Positions 23,570 to 34,299 of a stretch of 64,000 bases of DNA are shown in pieces (position 1 is the stretch's first letter; each line of letters starts with the position of its first letter). A model generated the notes under the pieces. That model did no database searches and was not told the DNA's origin. It was given only the letters and a program-made list of their open reading frames with translations. Location: contig JAPYXD010000698.1 in NCBI GenBank assembly GCA_030998225.1, positions 6,551,001-6,615,000 of the forward strand, written 5' to 3'. Both the position numbers and the translations under genes were made by a program. This stretch comes from Diplolepis rosae. Taxonomy: Eukaryota > Arthropoda > Insecta > Hymenoptera > Diplolepididae.

Positions 23570-23784
23570 GTCCCGTGGCGTTGCATAAAAATATTGTTAT
23601 TTCCATCTTTGTTAAGGGAGTTACTCACCTACCCGCCTAGTCAAAACAGGGTTAAACACGCAGGTTGACTACAGTAGTACTTGACCTGGCAACGTCGCAT
23701 TTTGTTTGCTCGTGTGCGCACAGGTGTACAGTCGCACATATGGTCACGTCAGTACCGAAGAAATGTTTCTAAAGGTGAATTCCC

Positions 23785-23911
23785 ATGACAGCAGAAAGCG
23801 CAAAGCAGAAAAGGGACAGCCAGTTACAGAAGAACTTCAGATTGCTTTCTTCTTAAAGGTGTTCTGTAATTGGCTGCTCGTTTTCTGCTTTGCGTTTTCT
23901 GCAGTCATGGG
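23785..23911. mobile_element. 127-bp hairpin MITE
   Basis: CCCATGACAGCAGAAAGCGC...GCGTTTTCTGCAGTCATGGG; the arms are inverted across TTCAGATTGC. It is inserted just before the 24148-ending ORF. Confidence 0.6.
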
Positions 23912-24148
23912 ATGGCACCCTCAGACATGAAATTATACAATGAATTAAAAAGTTGCACATCCGTCCAAATGAGGAAAAAAATGATTGCCTCTGACATCAC
24001 AGTAGCTATGGTTATCGATGCATACAAAGAACATGGTTTTGATGGATTATTTCGTTTGTTTGGTGCTGATAAAAACGGGAAAATTTGTGTGACAAATAAT
24101 AGGAAGGTTAAAAATAAAATCTGTGATTATCTGAAAACAAAATACTAA
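23912..24148 (+). CDS. Small ORF (78 codons) within a TTAA element, function unknown
   Basis: Starting at ATG 23912 it reads MAPSDMKLYNELKSCTSVQM and ends KVKNKICDYLKTKY. It is basic, globular-looking and free of low-complexity runs. An AATAAA lies 193 bp downstream (24341-24346). Internal Met at residue 6 is an alternative start. The start region abuts a MITE insertion, so an upstream exon or longer original protein may have been lost. I do not recognise the family; it may be a transposase tail or captured host exon. Confidence 0.35.
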   Translation: MAPSDMKLYNELKSCTSVQMRKKMIASDITVAMVIDAYKEHGFDGLFRLFGADKNGKICVTNNRKVKNKICDYLKTKY

Positions 24149-24661
24149 TTTACTTTAGTTTAGTTGGTGTATATTTATTGTACATGTATCAAATATTGTA
24201 AATAATAATCAATGAACGATTGTAATGATAATAGATATGTATTGAAAAATTGTTATATCGATTCAAGACTGTGAAAATAAGACAAATTTAGTATGTCATT
24301 GAGAAAGATTTTACGTACTGCGTATTATGATATGTATGTAAATAAAGTTGTTTGTATGTACTTAATTCGTTTATTTATCATACGAATAATTAATATGTTA
24401 TATTTCATTCATTAAAAACATGATTTTCATAACAAATTTTAATCACCAGTCGGTACGAGCTGCTGAACAGATATAACGCATGTTTCGCGCACATAACCTA
24501 CGAATGCGACGTTGCCACATATCTAACCAAAGACCAAAATCACAGCAATTTCCAATTTTCATCGTATTTTCGTACGGATAATTGTTTAATTATATTCTAA
24601 CGCTCTGCGAAGTTTAAGATTTTTCTGTTCGTTACTTCTTCATCCTGAGTAACTCCCTTAA

Positions 24662-25364
24662 GATAAAAATGATAATTGTTATTGAAAAATGGACATCTAC
24701 ATCACTAAAAAAGAAGGAAGCAGCGGTAGGTTACAAAAAGCTGTAGAATGGTGAATAATAAACTTGAAATGGGTTTCCGAGGTAGATTAACCAATGACCT
24801 AGAAGTAAATAATGCTCAGGAACGAAGCAATGGACACGCATTATGGGCAGATAACTCACGTAGGTACCAGGTACAAAAGATGTCACTTTACGATAGAGAA
24901 AATTACAGTATGGAGTTTGTGCACTCGGATAGGTACGTAATGATGTGCGTGTGCACAATGAAAAATAAGTAATAAGCAGGTACGTGGCAAATGGGGCGGG
25001 TTATCTTTCGATCACACTGCAAATTATGTTAGTACATTATTACACGTAAAACATTTTCAGTTTTATTGGACAGATAAGAAAAAGTTCACTCTGAATGGTA
25101 ACTTTATATACTTAAATAAATACTTCAGTTAATGGCGTTTTCTAGTCAACAGTGTTGGGTTAAATACCTTTTTTAATACGCTTAATCTTCGTATAATATC
25201 ATGTGCATTCCATTTACACAGTTATCAAAATTTTAAGATATTTTTAAAATTTTTTGCATACTTTTGACTATTAATATTATTTGTGTTTAACATATAATGT
25301 GTACAATCTTAGTAATTTATACCGTAATTTCCCGAAATACGTGATTAGAGTATTATTCTGTTAG
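24662..25364. other. No gene recognised
   Basis: A plus-strand frame of 75 codons at 24748-24972 (MVNNKLEMGFRGRLTNDLEV...) has ordinary composition but no recognisable motif or exon signals. The rest is AT-rich. Confidence 0.2.
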
Positions 25365-25845
25365 ATTTTCGAAAAATCAAGATAGAATTTCAGAAAATTC
25401 AGTTACGTTTTAGTAAATTTAAGAAACAATTTTATGATTTTTAGTTACAAAGTGTTGAATATTCTGATACTTGTATCTGGAATTTCTGAAACTTTCAACA
25501 GGAATAATTTTACGTTTTGGGTAACTGAAGTTTCATGCAGTTACATTACTGTTAGAAATTTCTGTATTAAACTTCAATTGCATGTAATGGAAGTTTTTAT
25601 CAGTAACGTATATTAAATTTAAAATACTTTTATTTTAAAAAATAAAAACTTTTATTTGAATTTTAATACACATGTGTATATATTTTAATAATTTTTGTTA
25701 ATTTTAATACATTTTGATTGAAAAGTTACTAAATTTAATATGAATTAATGTTCCATAATATACAAATATATTAATTTTAATTTACCACTTGTATATTATA
25801 CTCTATTAAAATTATATGATAAGATTTTTGAAAGTGCATCTAATT
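25365..25845. repeat. Inverted diverged 180-bp unit joined to AT-rich repeat
   Basis: 25370-25540 matches the 180-bp unit in reverse. From GTTAGAAATTTCTGTATT at 25551 the sequence follows the AT-rich family of 4119-4660. Confidence 0.55.
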
Positions 25846-26084
25846 GAAAATTTTGTTAAAACAAGATACATTTTATGACAATCCAGTTAAATTTCATAAT
25901 GTTAAAAAAAAATCAGAAAAGTCAGTCCAACTTTCGCAATTTTTAGATAGCTTTACTCAAAAACATCATAAATATATCATCAAATTTTACGTTACCTTTG
26001 TAACATGAAAATTTTGTAAATTTCGAAACATTTCTAACAGTGTATAAATCAAGGCCTTTTAATAAGAATATATTATTGACGTTC

Positions 26085-26310
26085 TACTTATTTTATTTTG
26101 AGCCAGAACATGCATTATTTCCTATATTTCAATCCTTTACAGAAATTTTGAATTAATCTATTAATTTATGGCACTGAAGAGGGCCCCAATATACGGGCAA
26201 AACGTTTGCCTTTAATTTTTACGTCCTTTTTACGTTTTTTTATAACTACCATTCATAATTTTAAATAATGAAAATAAGAAATTGACCCAATGTCAAAACA
26301 ACAAAAAATC
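26085..26310 (+). mobile_element. PLE-type 3' arm, GGGCCCC family
   Basis: TTATGGCACTGAAGAGGGCC continues to CAAAACGTTTGCCTTTAATT and a GACCCAATGTCAAAACAACA end, matching the arms of 14273-15787. Confidence 0.6.
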
Positions 26311-26797
26311 AATAAAAATATGAAACAGAGTTGAGCAGTAGTAAAACTAAAATGGATCAAAGAGAATTACTTTTTGAAACACAGAGCACCTGCAGCTACG
26401 TAGAAATCGAAGCAGCCCTTAAATGAATACATACGACTGTTTTACTCTCGCAGCTGTCGCCGAATACGAGCCTAGCGTTTACATGTTCTGCCATATATCA
26501 GTGTTGCAAAAGTCAATTGGCTGCAGCTGTAGTAAAAAGAATCGTGTACTCACTCTGCTCATCCTTTTTATTTGCCATTAAAGAGTAACCGCCGTTTCAA
26601 GACTCACATTAAGAGCTACTCAGAAAAAGATTAAAACCAAAATTATCTAGGGCTGACGGCCCTGAAACTGGACTAAAACTGCTCACACACGTATAAAAAC
26701 GGACTTAGACGGTGAATTTACAAATAAAACGAAAAATGTGTTATAGCTAATGATGTTATATTCCGATGTAACACATTAAGAGCTACTCAGAAAAAAA

Positions 26798-27317
26798 CCC
26801 AAGTGCGAATTGCCGAAAGTGATAATACGGCCCAATATTGGCCCAATCTCGGCAGCCAAGAGTCGGCTATTGTTAATGGGCCAGTATCACTGTTTGCATC
26901 GGTCAAGTGCTGGGCCGACGACGGCGGCCTTTTTCGACTGTTTAAATTTACCGACCTTTAGCCGAAACTTGGCCCAGTATCGGCCCTATACCAACCCGAT
27001 TGTCATTTTTACTATGGCATCCAGTTCTGAAAGTAGAAGAGCCAGAGTCGGGCTCATGGACGGCACATTACTGGGCCATGTGTCACTTTTACCACGGCAA
27101 ACCATTCCGGAATTGAGAAAACCAGAGTTCGGCACAGCATCGGCCTCTATTGCTGTGCCAAAAACAAATGTTGGCAGCCAGAGTTTGGGCCAGAATTGGT
27201 CGCCAAGTACATACCGGAGTAATCATTCCAGCAACGCCACGATATTGGCAGCCGATCTTCGGCAAATTTTTGGCGATGCTGGGCCAGCGTTGGGCCGTAT
27301 CTAACTTCGCACTTGGG
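26798..27317. mobile_element. MITE with CCCAAGTGCGAA ends, GGCCCA word family
   Basis: CCCAAGTGCGAATTGCCG...AACTTCGCACTTGGG. The interior repeats GGCCCA/TTGGCC/TCGGC. A 165-codon frame runs through it but reads as translated repeat words. Confidence 0.65.
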
Positions 27318-27511
27318 AACTAAAACCAAAATTATCTAGGGTGAACGGGGCAAAAACTGCTCACACGCGTATAGAAACGGAAGTAGACGGTAAATTCTTG
27401 CTTGAGACGAAAAAAGTGTTACATACCTAATCATATTAAATTCCGATGGAACAAATTCAGAACTACTCAGAAAAAGATTAAAACCAAAATTATCTAGGGC
27501 GGACGGCCTTC

Positions 27512-28207
27512 AAAGTTCGTGGCACTGTCCAGCGCCAGACCAGACTGTCTGGTTTCCAGTTCTGGCGCTGACTATAAGGCCTGGTCTGGGGCTAACCAGC
27601 GGCTTGTCAGCCACAAGCCATAGGTTGCTCAGCCTTAGGTCAGCGGCCAGTCAGACACTAGTCAGCGGCTAGCCAGCCACAAGCCAGCGGCTTGTCAGGC
27701 ACTAATTCGCGGCTGGTTAGCAACTACTTAGTGGTCAGTTAATAAAGTTTTGGTTGAAAAACCATTTTAATTGAACATTTATCGATTTCGATTAAAAATC
27801 CTAACCTCTCAAAGTAATTTAATCTTTTCTTATATTTTTCTTTATTAGATACACGGGATTTTTGCTTACTTTTTAATAAAGAAATAGATTACCGTTTGAC
27901 AAGAACATTTCAATTTTTATGCGGGAAAAAATGCAATTTTTAGAATCAAAAAGTAAGTAGTAGCAATATTTTCAAAAAGGAGATACTTATTTCGAATCGC
28001 GTAATAAATGTTTCTAAAAACTTCTTACTAAACTATGAATTTTTCGAAACTGGTGAAAAAAATTTTTGACTGACACATACAAACTTTTTTGTCGTGGAAT
28101 GCTGACCGACGTCAGATCCGAGCCAGTCCGAACTTCCAGACTAGCCGGACTGGACATTGCCAGACCTGGGCCAGATCAGACAATAGACTGCCATGAAATT
28201 TTTCAAC
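27512..28207. mobile_element. Inserted element rich in CCAGACC / CAGCGGCTAG words
   Basis: It interrupts a tandem unit between GGGCGGACGGCC and TATAAAAACGG. Ends TTCAAAGTTCGTGGCACTGT and TGGCA(G) in ...GACTGCCATGAAATTTTTCAA are imperfect inverted repeats. The interior is stacked with AGTCAGCGGCTAGCCAGCC-type words. Confidence 0.5.
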
Positions 28208-28427
28208 ATGGGTATAAAAACGGACTTAAACGGTGAATTTCCATACAAAACGAAAAATTTTTTATAGCTAATTATGTTATATTCCGATGTAACACATTAA
28301 GAACAACTCAGAAAAAGATTAAAACCAAAATTATCTAGGGCGGACGGCCCTCATACGGGGCAAAAACTGCACACACACGTATAAAAACGGACTTAGACGG
28401 TGAATTTCCATATAAAACGAAAATTTC

Positions 28428-29724
28428 CAACTAAAATTTATTTAATTCTTTACAGATTCTAGAAAACTATTACTTTTGTATTTTCTAACGTTTCATAACT
28501 GTTTCTAGTGAAAAAAAAGAAAATTTCTAAATTCGTCTGACTAGATGTCAAACTTCAGCCCAATATTCTTTAGCCTCATTTTAGTTTAATACTGAGCAAC
28601 AAAATTCTCGGTTTTTTGAAAGCTATATTCTGAAAATCCTCAATCCACAGTTAGATTTTCCGAAAACAGAAAACAAGCTGACACTAATGGTGTTTTCTGA
28701 AAATAAAATAGAGTTCCAAAACGATATCCATATTTTAAATGAATAAAACCTAGTTTTTATTGTGTCCTCTTCTGGATATTTTGACACAGATCGTAAAATT
28801 TACGTGAGTAAATATCAATCTCTACAACAGTCAACTACAAATTTAAAACTGTACGCTGAGAGGGATAAAAGCTAGATCGCGGAAACAACAAAAGTGACAC
28901 AAGTAAAACTGATTGCGAGCAAACTATACGTTTTTCAATACAAATCCATACTATTGGTGACTGCTCTCAAATCGACTGAAAGCATAAAGTACGTTAGCAT
29001 CAAATTGGGTTTTTGGTATTGAGTGTCATCAAGCAAAAATCAACAATTGTTATATATACTTTATATCCACATGAAGAGAAAATTATGAATAAACTAAAAT
29101 TGATTTTTGAAGATGAATTGAAATTATTTTAGTGCAAGCATTTTATTTAATTTAAATGGCAGTTTGATTTTCAATAAACAAGTAGAAAAGGATGGAAATT
29201 TTGCAAGAGTCGAATATAAATAGTAACAGCTTTTCCACTGAAAAAAGTAAACACACATGTCACATCACGTGCTGGGCAATCAGAGATTGGGAGAGTTGTT
29301 ATTCAGACATTTTAATGTTCAAACCACGGTTCTGGTTCTATCGTATTTACTAAAGCTTGGTAGTTGAATGCCCACGCACATACCAGATAAACCGATCAAT
29401 TTTTGTTTATTAATCGACAAAAACGAAATGCTGCGATTCGTGAGCAAATATCGAAATATCAGCGTATCCTCGTGCATATCAAACAACCAACATTGACGTA
29501 CAATCGTTGTTTACTGTCTCTCCTTCTCACTCAGCCCACCCTCTTTTGCCAATCGTCGCTAACCTTCCGCTCTATGTAACGCAGATAGCGTAAATTTGCT
29601 TGTTAATTTAATCAGGCATGAAACAATGACCGCTACCATCCCGTGCAGAAAATGCCCGATTCAAAATAGGAATCTGACAAGGCCCTTAAAATATTATTAA
29701 AATTATTATAAAAGTATATTAGAT
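28428..29724. other. Unique stretch without a recognised gene
   Basis: 28428-29250 is AT-rich unique sequence. 29270-29650 is more complex (CCAACATTGACGTACAATCG, TCACTCAGCCCACCCTC) and does not match other repeats here. It could be regulatory. Confidence 0.2.
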
Positions 29725-30645
29725 TTAACACTAAACCTACCGACAGTTCTTGTATACCTATGGCCAAAATTATTGTCTTTAACGTTAACAGATGTCATCT
29801 GTTGGAATAGGGACAGCAGATTCTTTTTGTAATATTTACAGATTTTTCTGTTGGATTCACAGATTGTTTGTAAACTCAACAGATGAACCTGTAAAATCTA
29901 CAGACATGTCTGTTAGAATTACGGATTCGAAACCAAGTATTTTCTTTGAGAACAAGGTCCAGACACAAGAAAAATGACTTTACAGTCATGAAAACGTTTG
30001 TCGCCTTCATTCCGTAACTCAAAATGTGCGGTCTTTAACGTTACACAGAATAGTCTTTAACGTTACATTCCTATTTGATTCCCAACAATTTGTAAATATC
30101 GAGTGGAAAAATCGATGTGGATAATAAAAAACGTTCAAAATCAAATATTTATTATTTATTTACGGCATTAAACGAATCTTCTGACTTTGATAAACAGTAA
30201 GCTTAATATAACGCATCAATGAACATCACGTACATATTTTCTTATATTAAAAAAATAGATAAATTGTATAACGAAGTTCGCTAGTTATATCCTTCTTCTT
30301 CTTATATCCTTCTTCTTTGGACATTTTTTACATTTTTAAATACCTTTGCTGTGAAATTTTGATATACAATTTTTTTTGAGCGTTCCTCGTTCCCGAAATG
30401 TTGACCCTATTCCTACCGAGCTCGGTCAAATTGACCGTCAATAAAAAAATGTTATCGATTTTATTATTCAATTTTCTTGGAAAAGAGAAAACAAAACTAG
30501 AAGTAAAGAGTGAAGAAAATATTATATGCATATTTTAAGAAAAGTCATATAGTTTGATAACGGTATTATAACGTTTAAATATGTGTAAATTTTACAAAAG
30601 TTTGAAAACGGTCAATTTGACCGGTACTAGTAGGTTTAGTGTTAA
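29725..30645. mobile_element. TTAA-flanked element with CACTAAACCTAC ends
   Basis: TTAACACTAAACCTACCG...TAGTAGGTTTAGTGTTAA. Inside, AACGTTAAAGAC and GGTCAATTTGACC words occur, and about 29786-29960 is packed with ACAGAT/TCTGT words, probably another insertion. Confidence 0.7.
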
Positions 30646-31341
30646 GGGGACTTTTACTTTCTAAATTTTCAAAAAATCAATTTTTTTTTACGTAAAAATG
30701 TTCCTAAATATCATAGAAATACTGCCCTAAAATTTTATTAAGAAATTCGAAATAGAAATAATGTTATAGCTGTATATATGATGGTACCTACGTAAGACAA
30801 AACTGTTTGTAAAAACTTTAATCGCGTTTTTCTCGAAATCACGTTTTTCAAATCTGGGAGAGGTTTTTCTCAAAATTTACTAAACCAATCTCAGTAAACC
30901 AAAATTTTTTTGATACTTTATACAAACAACTAGTAAATAAACCTCTAAAAAGTTAAAAAAAACCACCCCATCTTTTTAGTACAGGGGTAAATTTATACCC
31001 AAACAGGCGTTTTTTCGAACTTTTTATAAAATCGCGTATAAAGGCCACTTTTTAAAGGTTTATTGTTTAGTTTCAAGTCTCATGAATTGAATCGCCTTGC
31101 AATTTTAAATAAATTTGTTACAGGAAGGCAGAAAAGTGTCCCGCAAATTAAAATGCATCATGTGGAAGACGCCCTCTGCAGTGGTAAAAAGTAATTAAAA
31201 GTGCCCAAAAAAATTTTTTTGTACACTTCAAAACATTGTTAACAATGTATGAAAAAAATTATAATTATAAATAAAATAGTTTTTTTTTTAATATTTAAAT
31301 ATTGTCTTTTTTTTCAATTTAGAAAGTAAAAGTACCCTTAA
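30642..31341. mobile_element. TTAA-flanked element sharing a TTAA with its neighbour
   Basis: TTAAGGGGACTTTTACTTTC...GAAAGTAAAAGTACCCTTAA, 700 bp. It starts at the very TTAA that ends the preceding element. Confidence 0.75.
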
Positions 31342-32335
31342 TGTAACATTAGTATAACATTTTTTTCCTTGTGTAAGGTTTTTTCTATGGAAAAGCGTGA
31401 TGCGTCTATTAGGGTTCTGTCTATTTTTCTCATCTTTGTCAGACTCAAACTAAGGAAAACTGGTCAAAGACCTATTGAAGCCCTTAAATATATTAAAATT
31501 GATGTTTTTTCAATAAGATACAGTAAAAAAAGTTTTCGATATAATTATTTTATTTTTTTATTTTTTTTATAAGCTATCAAGAGGGTGGCACGCAGAGCAA
31601 GTTTACAAATGATCTCAGATGAGCAAATTTAGCTTTAAATTAATAATCTTTGTGAAGAATTTATTGATGATTTATGCACCAAAAATTATTTCAACGTACA
31701 CATTGATCATAAAACAAAGGAATCAGTAGATAATTAGGGGCGGCAACAGCGCACTCGTTCGCTAAGTCGCAGAGACGCGTGCGCCCGAATTAACAAATTT
31801 ATTACTCCTGGTGTTTTGATTTCTCCATTCTCAAATTTTCACAGTATCATCAAGAACCTTATATGAATATTTGAAAATTGAAAAAATGAAAACAAATGTT
31901 CCAAATTAAAAAATAGATAATTGTTTATAAAACTTCACTATATTGTTATTAAAAAAAATAACAGGACGTGCATTACATCACTTTGAAAAGCTTGGGGGGC
32001 TAGGCACATTTTCCGCATCATAACAATTTTTTATATCGAAAACTTTTTTTACTGTATCCTATTGGAAAAACATCAATTTTTCCGATTTCAAAATTTTGAA
32101 GATTCCTTTCTCGAAATTTTCAAATACCATATTGAAAAAAAATACGTGTCGATTATTTTTGAAGATAGGATGCGAGAAAACATATTTATTTCGAAAAAAA
32201 AAAATTTGGGGTGTAAATTACGCATGGAATGACCCATATATTTTAGTAGCACTAAAGGTTACCATAATACTACAAAATGACAAAAGTGAATAAAAATACA
32301 AATGTATATGGATTGAAATATTTCATTTTGGTAAA
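31342..32335. other. AT-rich, partial inverted repeat, no gene
   Basis: GATGTTTTTTCAATAAGATA near 31501 is repeated inverted near 32060. A GC-rich patch GCGCACTCGTTCGCTAAGTC lies at 31749. No ORF supported. Confidence 0.3.
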
Positions 32336-32587
32336 TACACGGATAAAAATGGATTACAAAATTGAATACCCAGGTCCAGTGTATATAGGTCAGACATTTA
32401 AATTATAAAAACTGTATCTCGATTATAAGCAGTATAATATTAGAAAATTGGAAAAATTGTAGGGTATGTCACTTATAATCTGAATTATACTTCTCATAAT
32501 CTAAATTATACTGTTTATAATTTAAATAGCTCTCCAATAGCCACTGGACCAGAATATTGAATTTTATAATATATTTTTCTCCATGTA
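32336..32587. mobile_element. CACGG-end MITE, TTATAATCT word family
   Basis: TA CACGGATAAAAATGGATTAC...ATATTTTTCTCCATG TA, 252 bp. The interior repeats (T)TATAATCT(A/G)AATTATAC words and the pair GGTCCAGTG / CACTGGACC. Confidence 0.65.
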
Positions 32588-32869
32588 AGAAGATTATAAA
32601 ATTGTTGAATTTAAGAATAAATAATTAAGAGAGTTGGATAATAACCAAGCAGTTATATACTTGCGAACTAGTGGGAATTTTGGAGTACAATATTTTAAAA
32701 TTAGAAAAATAAAAGATTCTGTTCTGTCCTTTTCTTTCAATTTTAAATAAAATCATTGAATTGAAGTTAAATATACTATATAATAAAAAGACCTTATAAA
32801 ATTATTTAAAGTATTAGTTTTTTTACTTTCCTAACTAAATCGTGTATTTTTAACCCAGACAATTTTTCC

Positions 32870-33115
32870 TGTATACTGTTAAAAATCTTATTAATTTTAA
32901 TAGACTTTAATATACAAGTGCTAAGTTAAAATTAATATAGATTTGTATATTATGAAAAACTAATATTTCATATTAAATTTAATAACTTTTCAATCAAAGT
33001 ATATTAAAATTAACATACATTATTAAAATATATTAATATGTGTATTAAAATTCAAATAAAAGTTTGTATTCTTTAAGATAAAAGTATTTTAAATTTATAC
33101 AAACTTAATTCCACA
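32870..33115. repeat. AT-rich repeat, inverted copy
   Basis: It reads as the reverse complement of 25620-25840, including TATTAATATGTGTATTAAAA and TTCAAATAAAAGTTTGTATT. Confidence 0.5.
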
Positions 33116-33246
33116 TATTAAGTATTCGTTTTGTTGTGATACACTTTTTAACACTATAGTTACTCCTAAAACTGTAAATTTTTTGTATTTGCGAGATTTT
33201 AATAAATATTACTGATGAGGGCTTCGATCTGAGCGGAAACGTCTGA

Positions 33247-34073
33247 TTAAGGTAGTTTTCATCCACGAAAATTAGACCTCAGGCAAAAATAGATAATTTT
33301 GCTTTCAAGAATACCAATATTATTATTGAAGGGCTATTTTGAAAGAGAAAAGATTATTTTACATGAAAAAAATTTGAAACAGAAAAATAATTTTATTAAT
33401 AAATTTTATTTTTGACCCAACTTTTTTTCTTATTGCTTCTTACCAAATTTCAAAAAATTATGCGATTCTAATAAATCATAAATCATTTTTTCAGAGAAAA
33501 GATTTCCCACAACTTCATCGTTTCTGATTGTTAAAATTAAATTCTTTAATGGCTGAAACCATTAAAAAAACATTTTCCAAAACGAAATTTTTATAGACAA
33601 ATTGATGAATTTGATAACAATTTATTCATTTTCGAAAATTGAAAATGGTTAAGTTGCAGGGAATATTTTTCTTGGAAAAGTGATTTGTAATTTATTAAAA
33701 TCGCATAATTTTTAAAAATTTGGTAAGAAGCGACAAGAAAAAAAGTTGGGGCAAAAATAAAATTTATTAATAAAATTATTCTTCTGTATTTCAAATTTTT
33801 TTCATGGAAATTAATCTTTCTCTTCGAAAATAGCCCTTCAATAATAATATTGCTATTTAATATTTTAAAGAATTTGAAAATCTTTCTGTGGAAAAAATGA
33901 CGCTTTCGACTGCGCTGGGATTCGAGCCCAGGTCTTTCGATTGCCGGTCGATTGCTCTGACCACTGAGCTACACAGGCGTCCGACATCTCTTTCTCCTGA
34001 AATATTGCTATTCTTGAATGCAAAATTATCTATTTTTGCCTGAGGTCTAATTTTCGTGGATCAACTACCTTAA
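33247..34073. mobile_element. TTAA-flanked palindromic element, copy 2
   Basis: TTAA at 33247-33250 and 34070-34073; sequence matches 1250-1920 over most of its length. It carries a SINE insertion at 33858-34001. Confidence 0.75.
33858..34001 (-). mobile_element. Complete tRNA-derived SINE with 11-bp target duplication
   Basis: ATATTGCTATT flanks it at 33847-33857 and 34002-34012. On the minus strand the tRNA-like head (33982-33899: GACGCCTGTGTAGCTCAGTG, then CTGGGCTCGAATCCCAG) is followed by a T-run and a CCACAGAAAGATTTTCAAAT-like tail. It inserted into a palindromic element whose empty form is at 1250-1920. Confidence 0.75.
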
Positions 34074-34193
34074 ATCGACTTAATCTTTTTCTTTTAATTT
34101 GAAATATTGCTATTCTTGAATGCAAAATTATCTATTTTTGCCTGAGGTCTAATTTTCGTGGATCAACTACCTTAAATCGACTTAATCTTTTTT
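34002..34193. repeat. 102-bp tandem duplication
   Basis: ATATTGCTATTCTTGAATGC begins at 34002 and 34104. The duplicated unit spans the element end and its TTAA junction. Confidence 0.75.
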
Positions 34194-34299
34194 GGATCTT
34201 AAAGCCAATTTTTCCAACAACGTACCATTTTATTAATATACGTTAATGAGAAAAACTTTCATTACATGTAATCGAAGTTTAATTTAGTGTAATTCTACT

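Larger units (their letters stand above)
23612..24661 (+). mobile_element. TTAA-flanked element carrying a short ORF
   Basis: TTAAGGGAGTTACTCA...TGAGTAACTCCCTTAA. Subterminal inverted repeats TGGCAACGTCGCATT / AATGCGACGTTGCCA lie further in. It contains a MITE-like hairpin at 23785-23911 and an ORF ending at 24148. Confidence 0.75.
26605..28427. repeat. 167-bp tandem array (four units) broken by two insertions
   Basis: CACATTAAGAGCTACTCAGA starts units at 26605, 26772, 27452 (CAAATTCAGAACTACTCAG) and 28292. All contain AACCAAAATTATCTAGGG and AAAACGGACTTAGACGGTGA or close variants. Elements at 26798-27317 and 27512-28207 interrupt units 2 and 3. Confidence 0.75.
33185..34250 (+). mobile_element. 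PLE-type 3' arm interrupted by a TTAA element
   Basis: CTGATGAGGGCTTCGATCTG...GAAACGTCTGATT at 33212-33246 resumes after the insertion with GGATCTTAAAGCCAATTTTT at 34194. The uninterrupted layout is seen at 36557-36650. Confidence 0.6.
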
